A program made the translations under genes and the position numbers. From Cryptomeria japonica (Eukaryota > Streptophyta > Pinopsida > Cupressales > Cupressaceae), in contig NC_081406.1 in assembly GCF_030272615.1 (NCBI RefSeq), positions 460,188,072 through 460,252,071 of the forward strand: a DNA stretch of 64,000 nt, read 5' to 3'. This document shows positions 1 to 14,173 of this stretch, one piece after another. The notes beneath the pieces were generated by a model. That model worked only from the letters and a program-made list of their open reading frames with translations. It did not search any database and had not been told where the DNA came from. Positions within the stretch are counted from its first letter, which is position 1. Every line of letters starts with the position of its first letter.

Positions 1-554
1 CAATAAGCCAGGGAATATGGATGAAAGGTTGTAATAAGCAAATGGATAAATACCAAAAGCTATGATAGACTAAAAGCTAAAAGCTACAAACAAGATGCAT
101 GATTCTCATGATGATCCTCAGCCTTGTGAAGATCAAAGGTGGAAAGAGGAAATGGACATGAGGGACAATAGGATAATGGAGGTTAATGACAGGGGTTCGA
201 TAGGATAATGGAACAATGAAGGACAAAAGGATATGATAGGATAAAACCTATCCCCAAGTACAGTATGCAAGAAGTTCATAGATTACGCATGACGCCTGTT
301 TGCCAGGTTTTCACTAGAGGGTGAATTATTTTTCTTTACTTTTTTTTTTTTTCAATTTTTCACTTTTTTTTATTTTTTTGTATTTTGAATTTTTCAATAG
401 AAGATGGACACATGATAGGGGATGGAAGAAGGACTCAAGCATCTTTTTTTTTGGATAGTAGCCTTGAAAAAAATGGACCATGACCTTTAAAAGTATGCTC
501 AAAGATGTTGGTAGGATAAGAACATGGAAAATAAGATGAAACTAAGGCAAGGAT

Positions 555-2456
555 TTATGTGAAGGATTGGATCAAAGGGATCGAAGGATGAAAAATATGC
601 ATTGGATAATGGATAGGGTATTGGAAGAATTGGGCTTCAGTGGATAGAAATGTAGGCAAGATCAACATTGGCACACACCTTGAGGGGTGATGGACTGATG
701 GACGAAGAGTGGGTTTTGGATATGGAGATTTTGATGAAGGAATAGCTAGGGATTTGTGGACATAAGGACCCAAAATGGAAGAAGGAGGTGATGGAGGAAA
801 AAATTTGAGAGGTTTGGATGAAGGAATATCAATTTTGGATGCCAAGTTGGATTTTTCTTTTTGTGCTTCAAGAAGCTGCTTAGGGATCCACATGGTTTTT
901 GATTTTTCATGCTTTTGTGGTTCCTTGGAGTGCATTGCCAACACAAGGGATTTAGGAACCCATATAGATTTTAACTTTTGTTTTTGAGCAGTGGGCCTTT
1001 GTGAACTTTTGGATTTTTCCTTTTCTTTATAGATCATATTGTTCTTTGTTTTGACATGTCGATTATATTGGACATGTTGATCCTTGAATACATGTGGATT
1101 TCTAGACTTATGACTTTTATACTTGGCATCCAAATTGCTTGGAGGGGGAAAGGAATGCATGGATGGATATGAATGAAATGGAGTTCTTTTGGATTGATGA
1201 AATTTACTCAAGGATGTGTACCTTAGCTGACCTTGCATAGAGGATGAAGGAATATAAGGACCTAAGATGGATGGAAAGTATGATGGGGAAGGTGTATGTT
1301 TTGATTTTGATGGAGGGATACCAACGTCTTGAGAGTGAGTTGTGTAGACATGACCCTTAACATTTTCTTTCATATTGATGAGTTCTTTCTTGTGAAGGTC
1401 TACCCCTTGGCCTTTATGAATATCTGGACTTGTAGGATACTCTTTTCTTTCAGAGGAAGAGGCAAGTCCATTATTAGGTGGATATGATATGAGATAAATA
1501 ATGAGATCATGAAGTGGATCAGATTGGACCAAAGAGGAAGAACCCATTGTTAATGTCAGGGGTTAATGAACATCTTGTACCATGTTAGAATCATGAGGGG
1601 GATTAGGATCATGAGGTGGACTAGGATTGTGAGGGCGACTAGGATTGTGTGGTGGACATGGTTCAATGACAGGCTCTTCAAGAGATGGAATGGGATAAAT
1701 AATGGCATCATGAAAAGAAATGAGATCTTGGAGTGTATATGGAGCATTAAGACAAGGAGATGGGGAAACAAAAGGATCTTGTGGAGGATTTAAAGGAATA
1801 ATTTGATCTTGACAAGGAGGAAGATCATTGGAATCCTCTTTAAAGGTGCTTTGCTCTTGACTTTTAATGGGATCATTGGAAAGGATGGAAGGGATATCTT
1901 GATCTTTCTTAGGAAGTGGAATGTCAATGGGATTTGAAAGGACATTGTGTTCTTGGATAGAATTGACAGGAATAAGTGAATCATTGCGAGTGTCTAGGAA
2001 CATGGGGTTCGGGTCAACAATTGGATGGGATGATAAGGTTTCGGGATCTTGATCTTGATCATTTTTAAGACACGTTTCTTCATGCTCTAAATTATCCTCT
2101 TGACATGGGGTTGGACTTTGGATATGCATGGGGGATTCCGATAAGGGATCAATGTTTTGGCATGAAGGAAATGCACTTTGAAAATTTGTGATGGATTTTG
2201 GCAAGGAATCAATGCTTGAACATGAGGAAGAGGGACTTCGAATGGGGTCCTCTAAAATATGTAATGGCAATAAAGTGCATGGTTGCATTGGGTCTAGTAT
2301 TTCTGAAACATGACAAGGATGTGCATCATGAATTGGATTATTTAGGCAATCAATTATGGATAGCCCTTGGAAAATTGCATCCTTGGGTGTATTATTTGAT
2401 GAGAACAATATGGAAGGTTCTTGTGAAACTTCTAAAGGTGTAGAGATAGATGCCAT
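555..2456 (-). pseudogene. gag-like ORF of a gypsy-like LTR element, split by one in-frame stop
   Basis: Two open stretches, 2456-1563 (297 codons) and 1547-555 (330 codons), lie in the same frame and are separated only by a TAA at 1563-1565 and five sense codons, so the ancestor was probably one ORF of about 634 codons. The ATG at 2456 is the first after an in-frame TAA five codons upstream. The first half is rich in Pro, Asp, Ser and Asn, with a PHNPSxPHNPSPPHDPNPP repeat at its end; the second half is basic and has two W(V/I)PK motifs near its middle. I recognise no zinc knuckle, protease or RT. Its place downstream of a minus-strand LTR suggests a gag-like or extra 5' ORF; pol would lie beyond the left edge. 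The family assignment is inference. Confidence 0.5.
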
Positions 2457-4200
2457 TGGAGAGTCAATTTGTTAATGGGGGGATGAGGCATTGCTAGACA
2501 TAAGTGTATTATCTTGATTTCTCAATTGTGATGACATGGCTTCATAAGAAGGTTGAGACCTCATTTCAACAAACATGTCACTATGCAATGCAACTAATGG
2601 GATTGACAAATGCAACCTAAAAGGATGACAATGCAACTTAATGTTTTTGTACCTTTTGAATTTTTGGAGACAAACTTTTGAAATGCAAAGCTAAAGACAC
2701 AACCTTGGGAAATTGAAATGAAGTCAAGACCTTATAGGACAAAGGACCAAATGACAATAGGACAAATTGACAATGTCTCACCTATATGCCTGGATACTAA
2801 GCTAGGTTTTGACAAAAATGATATTAATGAAAGGACAAATCTTAGACAAGGTCAAGACTCCTTAACAACAACTTAGGGTATCATCCAAAGTTTTGATTTT
2901 TTTAAGTTTGACAAACCAAATTTTTGAGACTAAATGCAAGAAGGCAATTATTATGACAATGACTTAGGCTATGACATGAAAATGATCTAAGGATATGATA
3001 TGACAAGATGAAGCCAAGACAAGATGACAATACAATGATAAGGATATGCAAAGACCAATGACTTGGAATATGCAAAATGCAACCTAGGCAAGACCTAATT
3101 TTAGCATGACAAGGATAATGTACGAATGTCACCTAAATGGAAATCTAGCTTGGATATGACAATGAAATGCAAACTTAGGGAAATGATTTTGAACCTAAGT
3201 GCAAAATGAGGACGCTTGCAATGAAAAGGACTAAAATGAAGAGAGATGACAATATGTCCTAGGACCTAAGTTGGACTATGAAAAACCTAGCCTAAAGTGA
3301 CATGAATTTTGAAACAAAGACATTCAATGTTTTGACAAGCCATGTTCAAATGTTGGATGAATACTTGGACAAATTTGGACTTTTGTTTGGATTTTGTTTT
3401 GAATTGAAGGTTGTTGATTTTGAAAACCCAAGTTGATTATGAGCACTTTTGAAAGTTTGTATTTGATTTAACTTTTGACAATCACAGAAGACAAAATGTT
3501 TGTTTGACTTTGACTCAAGACAATCAAGCACATTCACAACAAATCCTATGGTTGGCAAGGGCAATATCTGTTGAATCCTCTAACCATAAAATACAACACT
3601 CAGCCGGATAGCTAGACGCTTGGTAGCACTGGCTCCCCCTTACAGTGCACTCACTTCTCAGGCATACCAAGCTTCGAGTTCAAGGGGCATCACTTCCCAA
3701 GAACTTGCTATCTCTAACTGAGGAGTACATGACAGGTGTCTTCGGCATGCACGTATCACAACACCTGAGCTAATAGATAGAAGGATTTTGGCATCTAAAA
3801 ACAAGAGATTCTAGAAAGGGCATCCGTTCGGGTGGGTATTGATCCGGCGAATAAATCATCGCAATACCATTCCAGCACCCATTGTCTACAACTTCCGTTG
3901 CATCCATAGTTATTTAGAGTGGTTCGGAAGAGCTTGGCTTTAGCCCATCACCACTTTGGGTCGTTCCCTCTCACCAATGCCTGTACGAAGTGCCAGGCAA
4001 ATCAGGAGGCAGGCCCAGTTATAAGGGTTAAAACATGTGATCAAATTAAAAATAGACAAAGCATGCATGGTGTTCATTAACCTTTAAGAAATGAAATGTG
4101 CAACTACTTTAAAAATCACAAGCAAGATGTTTTAATGAGAGTCTTTAACCGCATCCTGCATAAGATTCGTTAGTAGTTGCATTTTTAGTCTTTGTCACAC
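2457..4200 (-). other. probable leader between 5' LTR and gag-like ORF
   Basis: No convincing ORF. The 2600-3300 part is cryptically simple, built from many variants of words such as ATGACAAGG and GACAATG. The 3580-4040 part has higher GC and more normal complexity but I do not recognise it. I interpret the stretch as the untranslated leader of the minus-strand element, with low certainty. Confidence 0.3.
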
Positions 4201-4833
4201 GTAACGCCAAGATGCTGCATAGAGAATTAGCACCATAGAAAAACCAGAATGCAAGAAACAGAATGAAAACAAACAAATTTGCAAGTAAAAACAACCGATT
4301 TCACCTTTGTTTCTGGCCTTGCACAAGTGCAGAATGCCTCAACACAGGCGTAGAACCCATCAACACAGGCACAAAATGCCCTAACATAGGCATAGAACCC
4401 ATCAACATAGGCGCAGAAGTTCCCAGAGAGCTCTGAGTCTCCCTGTTTCTTGAGTTTTTCACCTGCAAATAGCTCGAAAGCACTCAAAACATGGTTAAGG
4501 GGTTAGTTCATGTCAAGTTCACCAAAATGTAGATCAGAAAATTGGTAATCATCAAAACAATAGCAATTAGGACAACCACAAAACCTAAAGCTGCTATGAA
4601 AGCAATCCCAATCCAATCAATGAAGACATAAAGACAAGATATTCAAATCAAATGAAATCGGAGCAAACCGACGCAGATATCTTCTTCATGTGGCTCCATT
4701 GTTCTTCTTTCACCTTCAAATTTGATGTGGATCTCACCTACAAGTGGAAAGAAAGTTGTTGAGAGATGAAATTCGCAGTATAAGGTTACTCAAAAATGTG
4801 ATTGATTGATTTCTTCATTGAAGAAAATCATCC

Positions 4834-4841
4834 AATTTATA
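4834..4841 (-). promoter_or_regulatory. candidate LTR TATA box
   Basis: The minus strand reads CTATAAATTGG here, inside the supposed 5' LTR and transcribing toward the gag-like ORF. A second candidate, CTATAAATTTG, is at 5417-5424, so the start site is ambiguous. Confidence 0.3.
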
Positions 4842-4935
4842 GACAAATTGGAGAGAGGACAAGATTAGCATGAAGAGATTTGAAAGGAAATTCAAATAAA
4901 AAATGGCCAAATTATGACAAATGTATGACAATTTC

Positions 4936-5005
4936 TATGCAAGGTGTATGACAAATTATGCACAAATTATGACAAGTTGCTATGCAAGATGTATGACAAA
5001 TTATG
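4936..5005. repeat. short tandem duplication, about 44-bp period
   Basis: A segment beginning CTATGCAAGGTGTATGACAA at 4936 recurs at 4980 with one change in the first 20 bases. It lies in a region generally rich in TATGACAA words. Confidence 0.5.
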
Positions 5006-5763
5006 ACAAGATTGAAATGCCATTCCCATGAAATTAGGGGAAATATTAGAAAAATTAAAGAAAATAGGAGAAATAGAAATTAGGAATTAGGAGAAATTAG
5101 CAAATTAGAAAATTGAGGAAAAAGATGAAATAGAAATTAGGTGAATTAATTAATAGGTTTTCATCCATTAATTAATTCATGGAAGAGACCTAGGACTAAA
5201 TAAATAGATTTATTTAACCCACAAATAAGAAGAAAAGGATTAAATGAACAAATCATAAAACCCTAGAATTAAGAGGACAAGGAATTAGGTCAAGAAAACA
5301 AGAAATTAATGTAGGTTCGATCATGATTTTGATTGACAAAGGACCAATGTTGATAAATGATTGAGATTGGTTAACAAAAATCAATGACAAATTGACCAAG
5401 ATTGACAAGGAGATCAAATTTATAGGCGCCAATTGACGAGGAACAATGACTAATCGATCCAAATTGACATGATTAAAAAGGACAAGGATCGATGATGAAT
5501 CGATCGCAAAATGACGAGATTGGCAAGTTGATAAGAGATTGACAAGATCGACCAAAATCATGACTGAAGATTGCTATCGACAAGACCTAATTCGAAAGCG
5601 AGAAGAATGAGGAATGCAGAAGAAGGACTTGATGCTCGCAAATGATAAAGACCAAGTGCGCAACATAGAAGAATTGTTAATGCGACACAAGAACCCTAAA
5701 ATAATGCAATGTGCAAATGTTAAAGTATGACTCCACAAGCATTGACCATTTTTAGATGTCTAC

Positions 5764-7296
<1,533 letters not shown>

Positions 7297-7379
7297 AAAA
7301 ATATGAATGTGTCAAATCAGAGTACAATGATATAATTCCCAAAGGGTAAAAAATGTTGTGTCACATACATCTACATCAA

Positions 7380-9393
7380 TAGCATGTGCTCTCTCAATCA
7401 TTCGCCCCTGTTGTTGAACCTAAGGGCCCACCTGGAGGTCGTGGTTCCCTCATCCCTATAGAAGCACTTGAATGACAGGTCTATGTCCTGTGAGATTGGG
7501 TGCTCTCTACATACAAAGGTGCCTACTGGTCTCCTATCATGACCTGATAGTACAAATCCCTATAGTACTAAGCCTCACAAGATAATCTCTTTGCACATTG
7601 TTGTCCTGCAACGACATCAACAAACACTTGTATGAGACCTGCTAGCTCCATCATTCATCAGTCCACATCTCTCTCACCCCACAGCCTCACCACATTGGCC
7701 TTTTCCCTACTCAACTGGGAGTGGAGTGTCTCTAGATCCTCATCCATCGTCTCTAACTTTGCCATTTTCTATGAGATGGCCTCTCCACTCCTCCCCTTCT
7801 CTAGGAGTTCCTTAGTCTTTTCCTTGTTCCTCTACATGTTGTCCTTTTTTGTCATGGTAGTCTGGAGATCCTCTCTCAAAGCATCGACCTCCCTCGTCAG
7901 TCGGTCCACCTCCACCTGCATGTTATCGGCTCAAGCCCTCTTAATCCCCAACTCCCCCTCAAATCTCTGAGACCTCTCCCTCACTACATCCCTCCCTCAT
8001 AGCTCCTCCTCCAGCCTCTACTCCCTCTCCCTGACCAGAATGTTATACTCTATCTAAGAGACCCAACATGCCTACAATGACACCTATCCCTCTACCTACT
8101 AGGATTGTCTGCCCTTATCATCGTGTACCTTTATCTCTCGTATATCCATGGGCTCCGACCTATCCTCCCCTCCTTCCTTCTCTATCCTCATCCCACCAAT
8201 CTGTGTTTCTGGTGGTTGAACCTGTAGTGGTCCCCCCCACTCGAGGTACTTGTTTTCCCCTCCTTTTCAGAACATGTCTCTGTTCCCTACCTCTATATAC
8301 TCCCCCTCCTGCTATTGCTCTGTATGTAGGCCCATTTTTCTCTTCACCTACTACCTCATCAACTAAGGGTCGTAGTTCATCCTCCTCCAGGACCCTAGGT
8401 ATATTCAGCCACATTGGTCTGTGGGCCTCCCACCAATAAGTGTATGCACATGTGCATCCTGGATCCTCCTATCCTGAACTCCCATTGGCCTCGTCACTGC
8501 AATATGCTCCTAAGCCTATACGTGTAGCAGTGTGATCCATGTGTCAAGGTTCCTATAACCTCAATATACAAAAAGATGAATTTCATGGAATAGCTGACCA
8601 AGCATCACTACTTCCCGTGTATAGGTCATGCAGTCTTCCACCATATAGTACATGCAACAAGCCCAACCAATAGAAAATCCATGCCTATTGAGGTTTGGCA
8701 TAATCCATCCACTGAACAATCCACATATAAATAATACCAAACAAGGGATATGTTGTATCTGCATCACCCCCCAAGATGCATCTATGTACCCTCCATTGAG
8801 AATGCTTCATACTCACACACCTGGCATAGGTAGTATTCCCCCCTATCTAGTCTATACTTGGGGACTATCCCTCTAATGGGGATATTCAAGATCCTCTAGA
8901 CATCTAATAATATGATCGTTGCCACCCCAATCGACAGATGGAACATGCATGTCTTCTTGTCCCAACACTCTATGAGTGTTGTCATCATTGTAGTATGCGG
9001 TCTGATCCACAACCATCTCCCCACAAACCTCATGCTTACTGTGCTTAGAATCTCCCTCACATTCACCCTCAATCATCTATATAGCCTCATCGTCAAAGGC
9101 TAGTGCTCTTGTGATGTGAGCGGTCCCGCCTTCTTCTACAACCAAGTAATTCACCTCATTAGCCTATTTATTTTGTCCTGTTATAGTCTATTCTACCTTA
9201 TTTATATCCTATCCCATCTATGGGGCATGTGTGCACCCCATTGAACCCCTTTGAGTCTTTCCCCATCCCCTGTTTTCCTCTCCCTATCCTCCCCAATGGA
9301 AATGTTGATCCCCTCAATGAAGACATCAAACCCATGGTGCATGCGTCGTGACACATGCAGAGACATTGAAATATAGTCTCCACCCCCATTCAC
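7380..9393 (-). pseudogene. degenerate antisense ORF with coiled coil in 3' part of a gypsy-like element
   Basis: One minus frame (the one holding 9076-8873, 8767-8561 and the ATG at 7921) reads as protein-like sequence from about 9180 to 7400, broken by stops and short frame changes. A region near 8990-8880 reads VDWGGNDHIIRCLEDLEYP. From about 8030 to 7650 it is strongly heptad-like and charged (for example QVEVDRLTREVDALREDLQ), a coiled coil of 100 or more residues. Many stops are TGA or TAG where CGA, CAG or TGG would fit, as expected from methyl-cytosine decay. A possible N-terminus is an ATG at 9393 in a neighbouring frame. It lies antisense to the element defined by the polypurine tract and LTR at 10009-10024. 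Some Tat-lineage gypsy elements are known to carry antisense extra ORFs there; membership here is inference. Confidence 0.5.
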
Positions 9394-10008
9394 TCCCCTT
9401 GCCGCAGACTGGCGTCTGCATGGACGTTAATTCAGCCACGTAGGTGGTGTTCCCCTTCCAACCCCTCTTCAATGCCTATGTAGGCATTAACCACCTGCAA
9501 AAATGTCAATCCCTATGTGGATATGTTGAAATGACGATCAATGTCTCTGCCCTACCCACTTGCTAATCTCATTTAATACCCTAATACATGCCCTACCTAC
9601 TAAATCAAAAAGTAGGGTCTGGGTACATACTTATGGGCCATACTTGGTCGGTCGCTCATGTCATGTAACCCTCTTTGCACGGTGCTCATGGTGTGGGATG
9701 TGGTCCATCTTGCTCCTAAGCCTCTGTGCTCTCAAAGTCTTGTAAATGTATATGTGACAATGACCCTTCCTTGGGCCTTGTGTGGCTTATATAGGGCCCC
9801 GCATGGCCCCATTTTCTCGTACTTCTTCCATCTTCCTCATTTTCTCTCATTTTTTCTTTTCCTTTCTCGCCTTCTCTTCTGCTTAGCTCATTTTCTTCAT
9901 TTTTCAATAATTTCCCCGAAAATTCTCGAGGGGGCATATACCACCCGCGTCTTCATGTTGGGGCACCCTTTTCTTTTCTTTTACCCATCGCCAATTTTGT
10001 CGCTGCGT
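9394..10008 (+). other. 3' untranslated part of gypsy-like element
   Basis: Pyrimidine-rich sequence between the antisense pseudogene and the polypurine tract, without a convincing ORF. It probably belongs to the internal 3' end of the same element. Confidence 0.35.
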
Positions 10009-10023
10009 AAAAGAGGGGCAAAA
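10009..10023 (+). other. polypurine tract
   Basis: AAAAGAGGGGCAAAA sits directly before the LTR start TGTAGACATC. A purine run touching the 3' LTR is the plus-strand priming site of LTR elements, which fixes the element's orientation as plus. Confidence 0.7.
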
Positions 10024-12452
10024 TGTAGACATCTAAAATAAATTAAATATTTAATTAATTTATCCTTCCTACTAGTTAATCAACTTAATTATGTTATCCT
10101 TTATTCTTCTCAGTATTAATTAAATCTAATTTAATTAATTATGTCACTATAGTCCAATAATTGATTTATTAAATAAATCAGTTATTCCCTATTCTTCTAA
10201 AGTCCTCAAAATTAATTAATTCTTCTAAATTCCCTTTAATTAAATTAATTAACTAATCATGTGACTCCTACAAACTTCTTACCTCTAATCCTCACTTATC
10301 CTAATTAATTCTTATAGAAGCTCACTTAACATTATTTCCTAGTTTTTAATTCCTCCACTCATTCTCTCTTCTCTTGTCAAGTCCTCCTACTTCCCCACTT
10401 GTCTGCTAGTCCCTTATTAATTTTCCTAATCACCCTCTCTAATAATTTTATAGTGGATAATCCTCATGATTAGCCACAAAGTCAACCAATTTCCATAAAT
10501 GGCTTGTCCCCTCTCAACCCCCAACCTTAAATGCACCAACTTTGGTCATTTCATGGATTTGAAAATTTCTCATTCTCGCATGCACTCTCATCTTCCCAAG
10601 GAATTTTTAATTCCTTTTCTCATTTCTTTCCCCATACATCTCATTATTTTGGAATTTTTAATTCCCTTGTCCTTCCCCCAGGAATTTTTAATTCTTTTAT
10701 GTCTTCCCCATGTACTTGAGGATCTCTTCCCCATGTACATTGTGAAGTGTGGAGACAAGAAATGCCTTTATGGAAAATCTCTTGGTCTCCACACCATGTC
10801 CCTTCAATCCATGTCCCCACCTGGTTTCAATCTCCACCCTTGATCTACTTTCAATCTCAACCATCTTCAAATTTATAAATTGGGGTCTCCTCCCCTTCAT
10901 TTCTCATCTCATTTTCAAGTAATCTTATGTTGCTCATCTAGCTTTTGAATTCCATCTTGTGCATCCATACTATAGGTAATTTTAGTTATTACCCACATCC
11001 TTCATCCATCTTTGCAATCATCCACTTATCATATCAATCCATCCAATTTATTGTGCATTGGAGAGAAACCCCATTCAATCAAATGAGCATATCCAATCAA
11101 GTGGAGAACTTGGGTGTATTTCCACTTCATCATTTGCTCAATCCGAAGGAGAAGGTAATGGAGAGGTATAATGGTTTTTATTATATGTTTTGAGTACTCC
11201 ATTTGATTTACTAACCATTGTATAAATTTATTTGGCTTTTCACCCTCTTTAGGATTGTGTGCATAGTTCTTTTGTTCATAATGAGTCCGATGTACCAAGG
11301 GTTTTAGTTCATGGAGACAATTGAGAGGTGGACCTTACTGTGGGACTTATTATTGAAATAACATGAGATGATGGATTGTGTACCATTAGTATGTGTAGTT
11401 TTCCCTAATTCCTAAGTGCTTGTGAGTGCTTGGGATAAGCTGGATGAATGGGACCATCCATGGATTGTCAATGTTGGCAAACTCCTCATCTACATGAGAG
11501 GATCTCCTAAACTCTATTTGACTTGTTGGAGATACGCTTGATACTTTTCCATTGATCTCCTTATAATCTATACCTAATAGATATTGAATAGAGACCCTAT
11601 TGTGACCTCATGATTGAGTATCATTCTTATCATGGATAGTGCATTTCTTACTCATATGCTATGTTGTGGTGTATATTCTCTATTTATGGTGTGAATGATT
11701 AGCCTATTGTCTATTGTTGACTTGCTTGAGTGTTTGGTCCTTGTGACTATCTCCATGAGCACAAGGGGTGGACCTAAAGTTACCACATGGTCAGGTGGCA
11801 TTTCACATCACCATTGGGGACTAATGGACATGTTCGTGAGAACCTTGAAGAGCTTCTTCACCTTTCCAATTACTTGTTCTTCCTCTTTCTGCATTTTTGG
11901 TTGTATAAGTAAATATAATTTGATTTAATCATTGTAATAATTGGAAAACCATATATTAAAAACACTTTATATGGAGGATGATTTAATGTAAACATATTAA
12001 TATGATTAGAGTAGGCTTTAGTGGAACGATGTTGAAACTAACTACCACACATGATTATGTATGCTTCTCACTTGTCTCTATATTAATATGTTATCATAGG
12101 AACACTTCAATTGGTGCATTAAAATGAACATAGATTGTCTATTGTAGACTTGGAGATTGATTTAGTTATCTCCCAGTGTCATCTTGTGTTGACATCTATT
12201 TGGGTTGCATTGTAGGTAACAACTTCTTGGAACCCTTAGAGGTATCTTGTCTTAAATTAGAGTGATTTAGATAGCATAGATGGGGTTATTAAATATTTAG
12301 TCTTCCGCATTATGTAGTTGTTGATGAATTTTCATCTTATCTTGAGATGTGAGCTTAGTTTGTGTGTATGTACTCACTTAATTACTTAAAAAAAACATGT
12401 ATTTCTAGTGTGTTTTCTCTTGTCCTCTAGGGTTCCTTGGCGAGGCATTACA
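10024..12452 (+). mobile_element. 3' LTR of gypsy-like element
   Basis: Starts TGTAGACATCTAAAA right after a polypurine tract, followed by AT-rich TTAATTAATT-rich sequence and a clear TATA box near 10874. The right end is uncertain; I place it at GGCATTACA, 12452, followed by CGGGGAG. The part from 11241 to about 12090 recurs, diverged, at 45630-46059 and 47409-47700, so it is a multicopy repeat. No TSD can be checked, because the 5' end of this element is not recognisable. Confidence 0.5.
10874..10880 (+). promoter_or_regulatory. LTR TATA box
   Basis: TTTATAAATTGGGG followed by a pyrimidine-rich stretch (GTCTCCTCCCC) is typical of a plant core promoter and lies about 850 bp into the LTR. 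Confidence 0.45.
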
Positions 12453-14173
12453 CGGGGAGTATTTTTGGAAGATAATTTTTTTGAGAATAGGACAATGGAG
12501 AAATTAATAGCAATTGGTCTTTTCCATTGATGTCAAAGAGAGAGAAATCAACAAAATGGAATATTTTTGGACATATGTTATCATTGATGTCAAAATGATG
12601 ATTGTCTTTGAAACAGATTGTTGGAAAACTAATATGATTTGAGTATTAAACTGTTGGCCAAGTTTGTCATTGCTTCAAAAGACCGATCTGTCAACACTCA
12701 ATACAAACTATAGAGATATGGATCGCATAGGAGGTAGTTAGTGCCTTGTCACGAATCTCAAGGGGAGCATTGACCATTTTTCCAACAATTCCCCCCTCAA
12801 CGTTACTCGAGGGGATTCGAACTCATGACCCAACACTCTAATACCATTTGTTGGCCCATTTTTCTATTGTGTCAAAATATTGATCTCTCAATGCCCCATA
12901 CAAACTATAGAGATATGGATCGCATGAGAGGTCATTAGTCCCTTGTCACGAATCTCGAGGAGAGTGCTAACCATTTTTCCAACATTAAACATGCATGTTT
13001 CTTACTTTAGTGGCATCTAGAAGGTCGAAAAAAAAATCTTACTGTCATGTCATGTTAGAGCATTTTGAGTTGCAATAGTACATTTAATTGATTCTAGGAT
13101 CAGTTGAGATATGTATATAATATCATCTATGTGCATCTACTCATGTTGAATAAAGTGTTCGAGAAGTTTAATTTGGAGTGATTGAAGTATGTTACCTAGA
13201 TAGTGAGCCTAGTCTGGTAACTTGTATTTTATATTTTCTCATGCTTACGAGTTATCTCACATGGTTTAAATGGAGAGTATGTCTTTGCATGTTTTATCAT
13301 TGTGTACATTTTCTATTGTTGTCATGAAATGAAACATAATTCTTATTTTATCATTTTTTTGTTGTGTTACTAGCTGACCTAGCTCATGTTTTGGAATGAT
13401 TTTAAAGCAATTTGATTCTTGTGTTGTGGAAGATTAAGGTTGGATATTTTTGAGACTATAGATATCCTCAACAGTATCTGTAAGTTGTCTTCCCTTGTGT
13501 GGAATTGTGTATAAGCTTTTGGGGCCAAAATTATTACACATTAGATGAAGCCAACTTACAATGATATATTGCATGGGTGTTTGCCAAAGATTGTACGTAA
13601 AAAACCTTTGGGACAAGATTAAGCCACCTTGTGAAGTGTGTAGCATGTTTCTTTTTTTGAGCAACACGTGAGATAATTGGAACTAGCCTACTACATGTTT
13701 GGTAAAGAAATTTTTGTGCATACGACCTAAAAAATATTTAGTATGTATTAGGTCGACTTACAAATGTATTTATAGATGTAACACATATAAATTCATTTCT
13801 AGTTTATAGTTGTAAGTGCATTTCTAAGGTGACAAGTTCATATAATGTGAATTTGAGAATGATGTGTGTATCATCCTGATGTATGTGTGAAGTTCAAATG
13901 CAAGTTGAGTAATGATGTTGAAGGTACTAAATTCATTTCATTCATATTGTTGAGATTGAAGTCCTAGTTTTTGAACTCTTCATCATATTTAGGCATATGA
14001 GATTGGTGTCTCTAGTGGGTTCGTTCTCACAAGTACATTAGGGTATTGGCTTCTCCCATAGGTTGGTGCCTATTCAATCACCGCAAGTGATTCATTATTT
14101 TGTATGGCTAGATTTGGGTAGTAGATCCAAACCACTATTCTCACAATAGTTTTTCCAATCTTGGGTTTCCACA
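12453..14173. other. unassigned repeat-like intergenic DNA
   Basis: No supported gene. It contains the direct repeat annotated at 12681-12993. A 77-codon minus ORF at 13434-13667 has no recognisable motif and I treat it as chance. Confidence 0.35.
12681..12993. repeat. two direct repeats of about 106 bp flanking a B-box-like segment
   Basis: The copies at about 12681-12786 and 12887-12993 share most bases, including ACAAACTATAGAGATATGGA and CCATTTTTCCAAC. The spacer has GGGATTCGAAC at 12812-12822, whose complement GTTCGAATCCC matches an RNA polymerase III B box, and a TGGTATTAGAG-like A-box candidate on the same minus strand. It may be a remnant of a tRNA-derived SINE or of a primer-binding region. 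No cloverleaf is visible. Confidence 0.45.

Larger units (their letters stand above)
4200..5763 (-). mobile_element. probable 5' LTR of gypsy-like element
   Basis: On the minus strand a sequence starting TGTAGACATCTAAAA begins at 5763. The same 15-base start occurs on the plus strand at 10024, directly behind a polypurine tract, which identifies it as an LTR edge. Here the bases upstream of the edge are AT-rich with no polypurine tract, so this should be the 5' LTR, which fits the gag-like ORF lying to the left. The inner end is a guess: near 4200 the minus strand has TTGGCGTTAC, which resembles the supposed end of the other LTR. Confidence 0.45.

Noticed and set aside
3601-4040. GC-richer stretch as a possible host exon
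   Set aside because: No open frame of useful length in any direction; its position fits a retroelement leader better.
12781-12850. A functional tRNA gene around the B-box-like sequence
   Set aside because: No acceptor stem or anticodon arm can be drawn around it.
13434-13667. 77-codon minus ORF as a possible host gene
   Set aside because: Isolated, no motif, no supporting upstream or downstream signal; likely chance.
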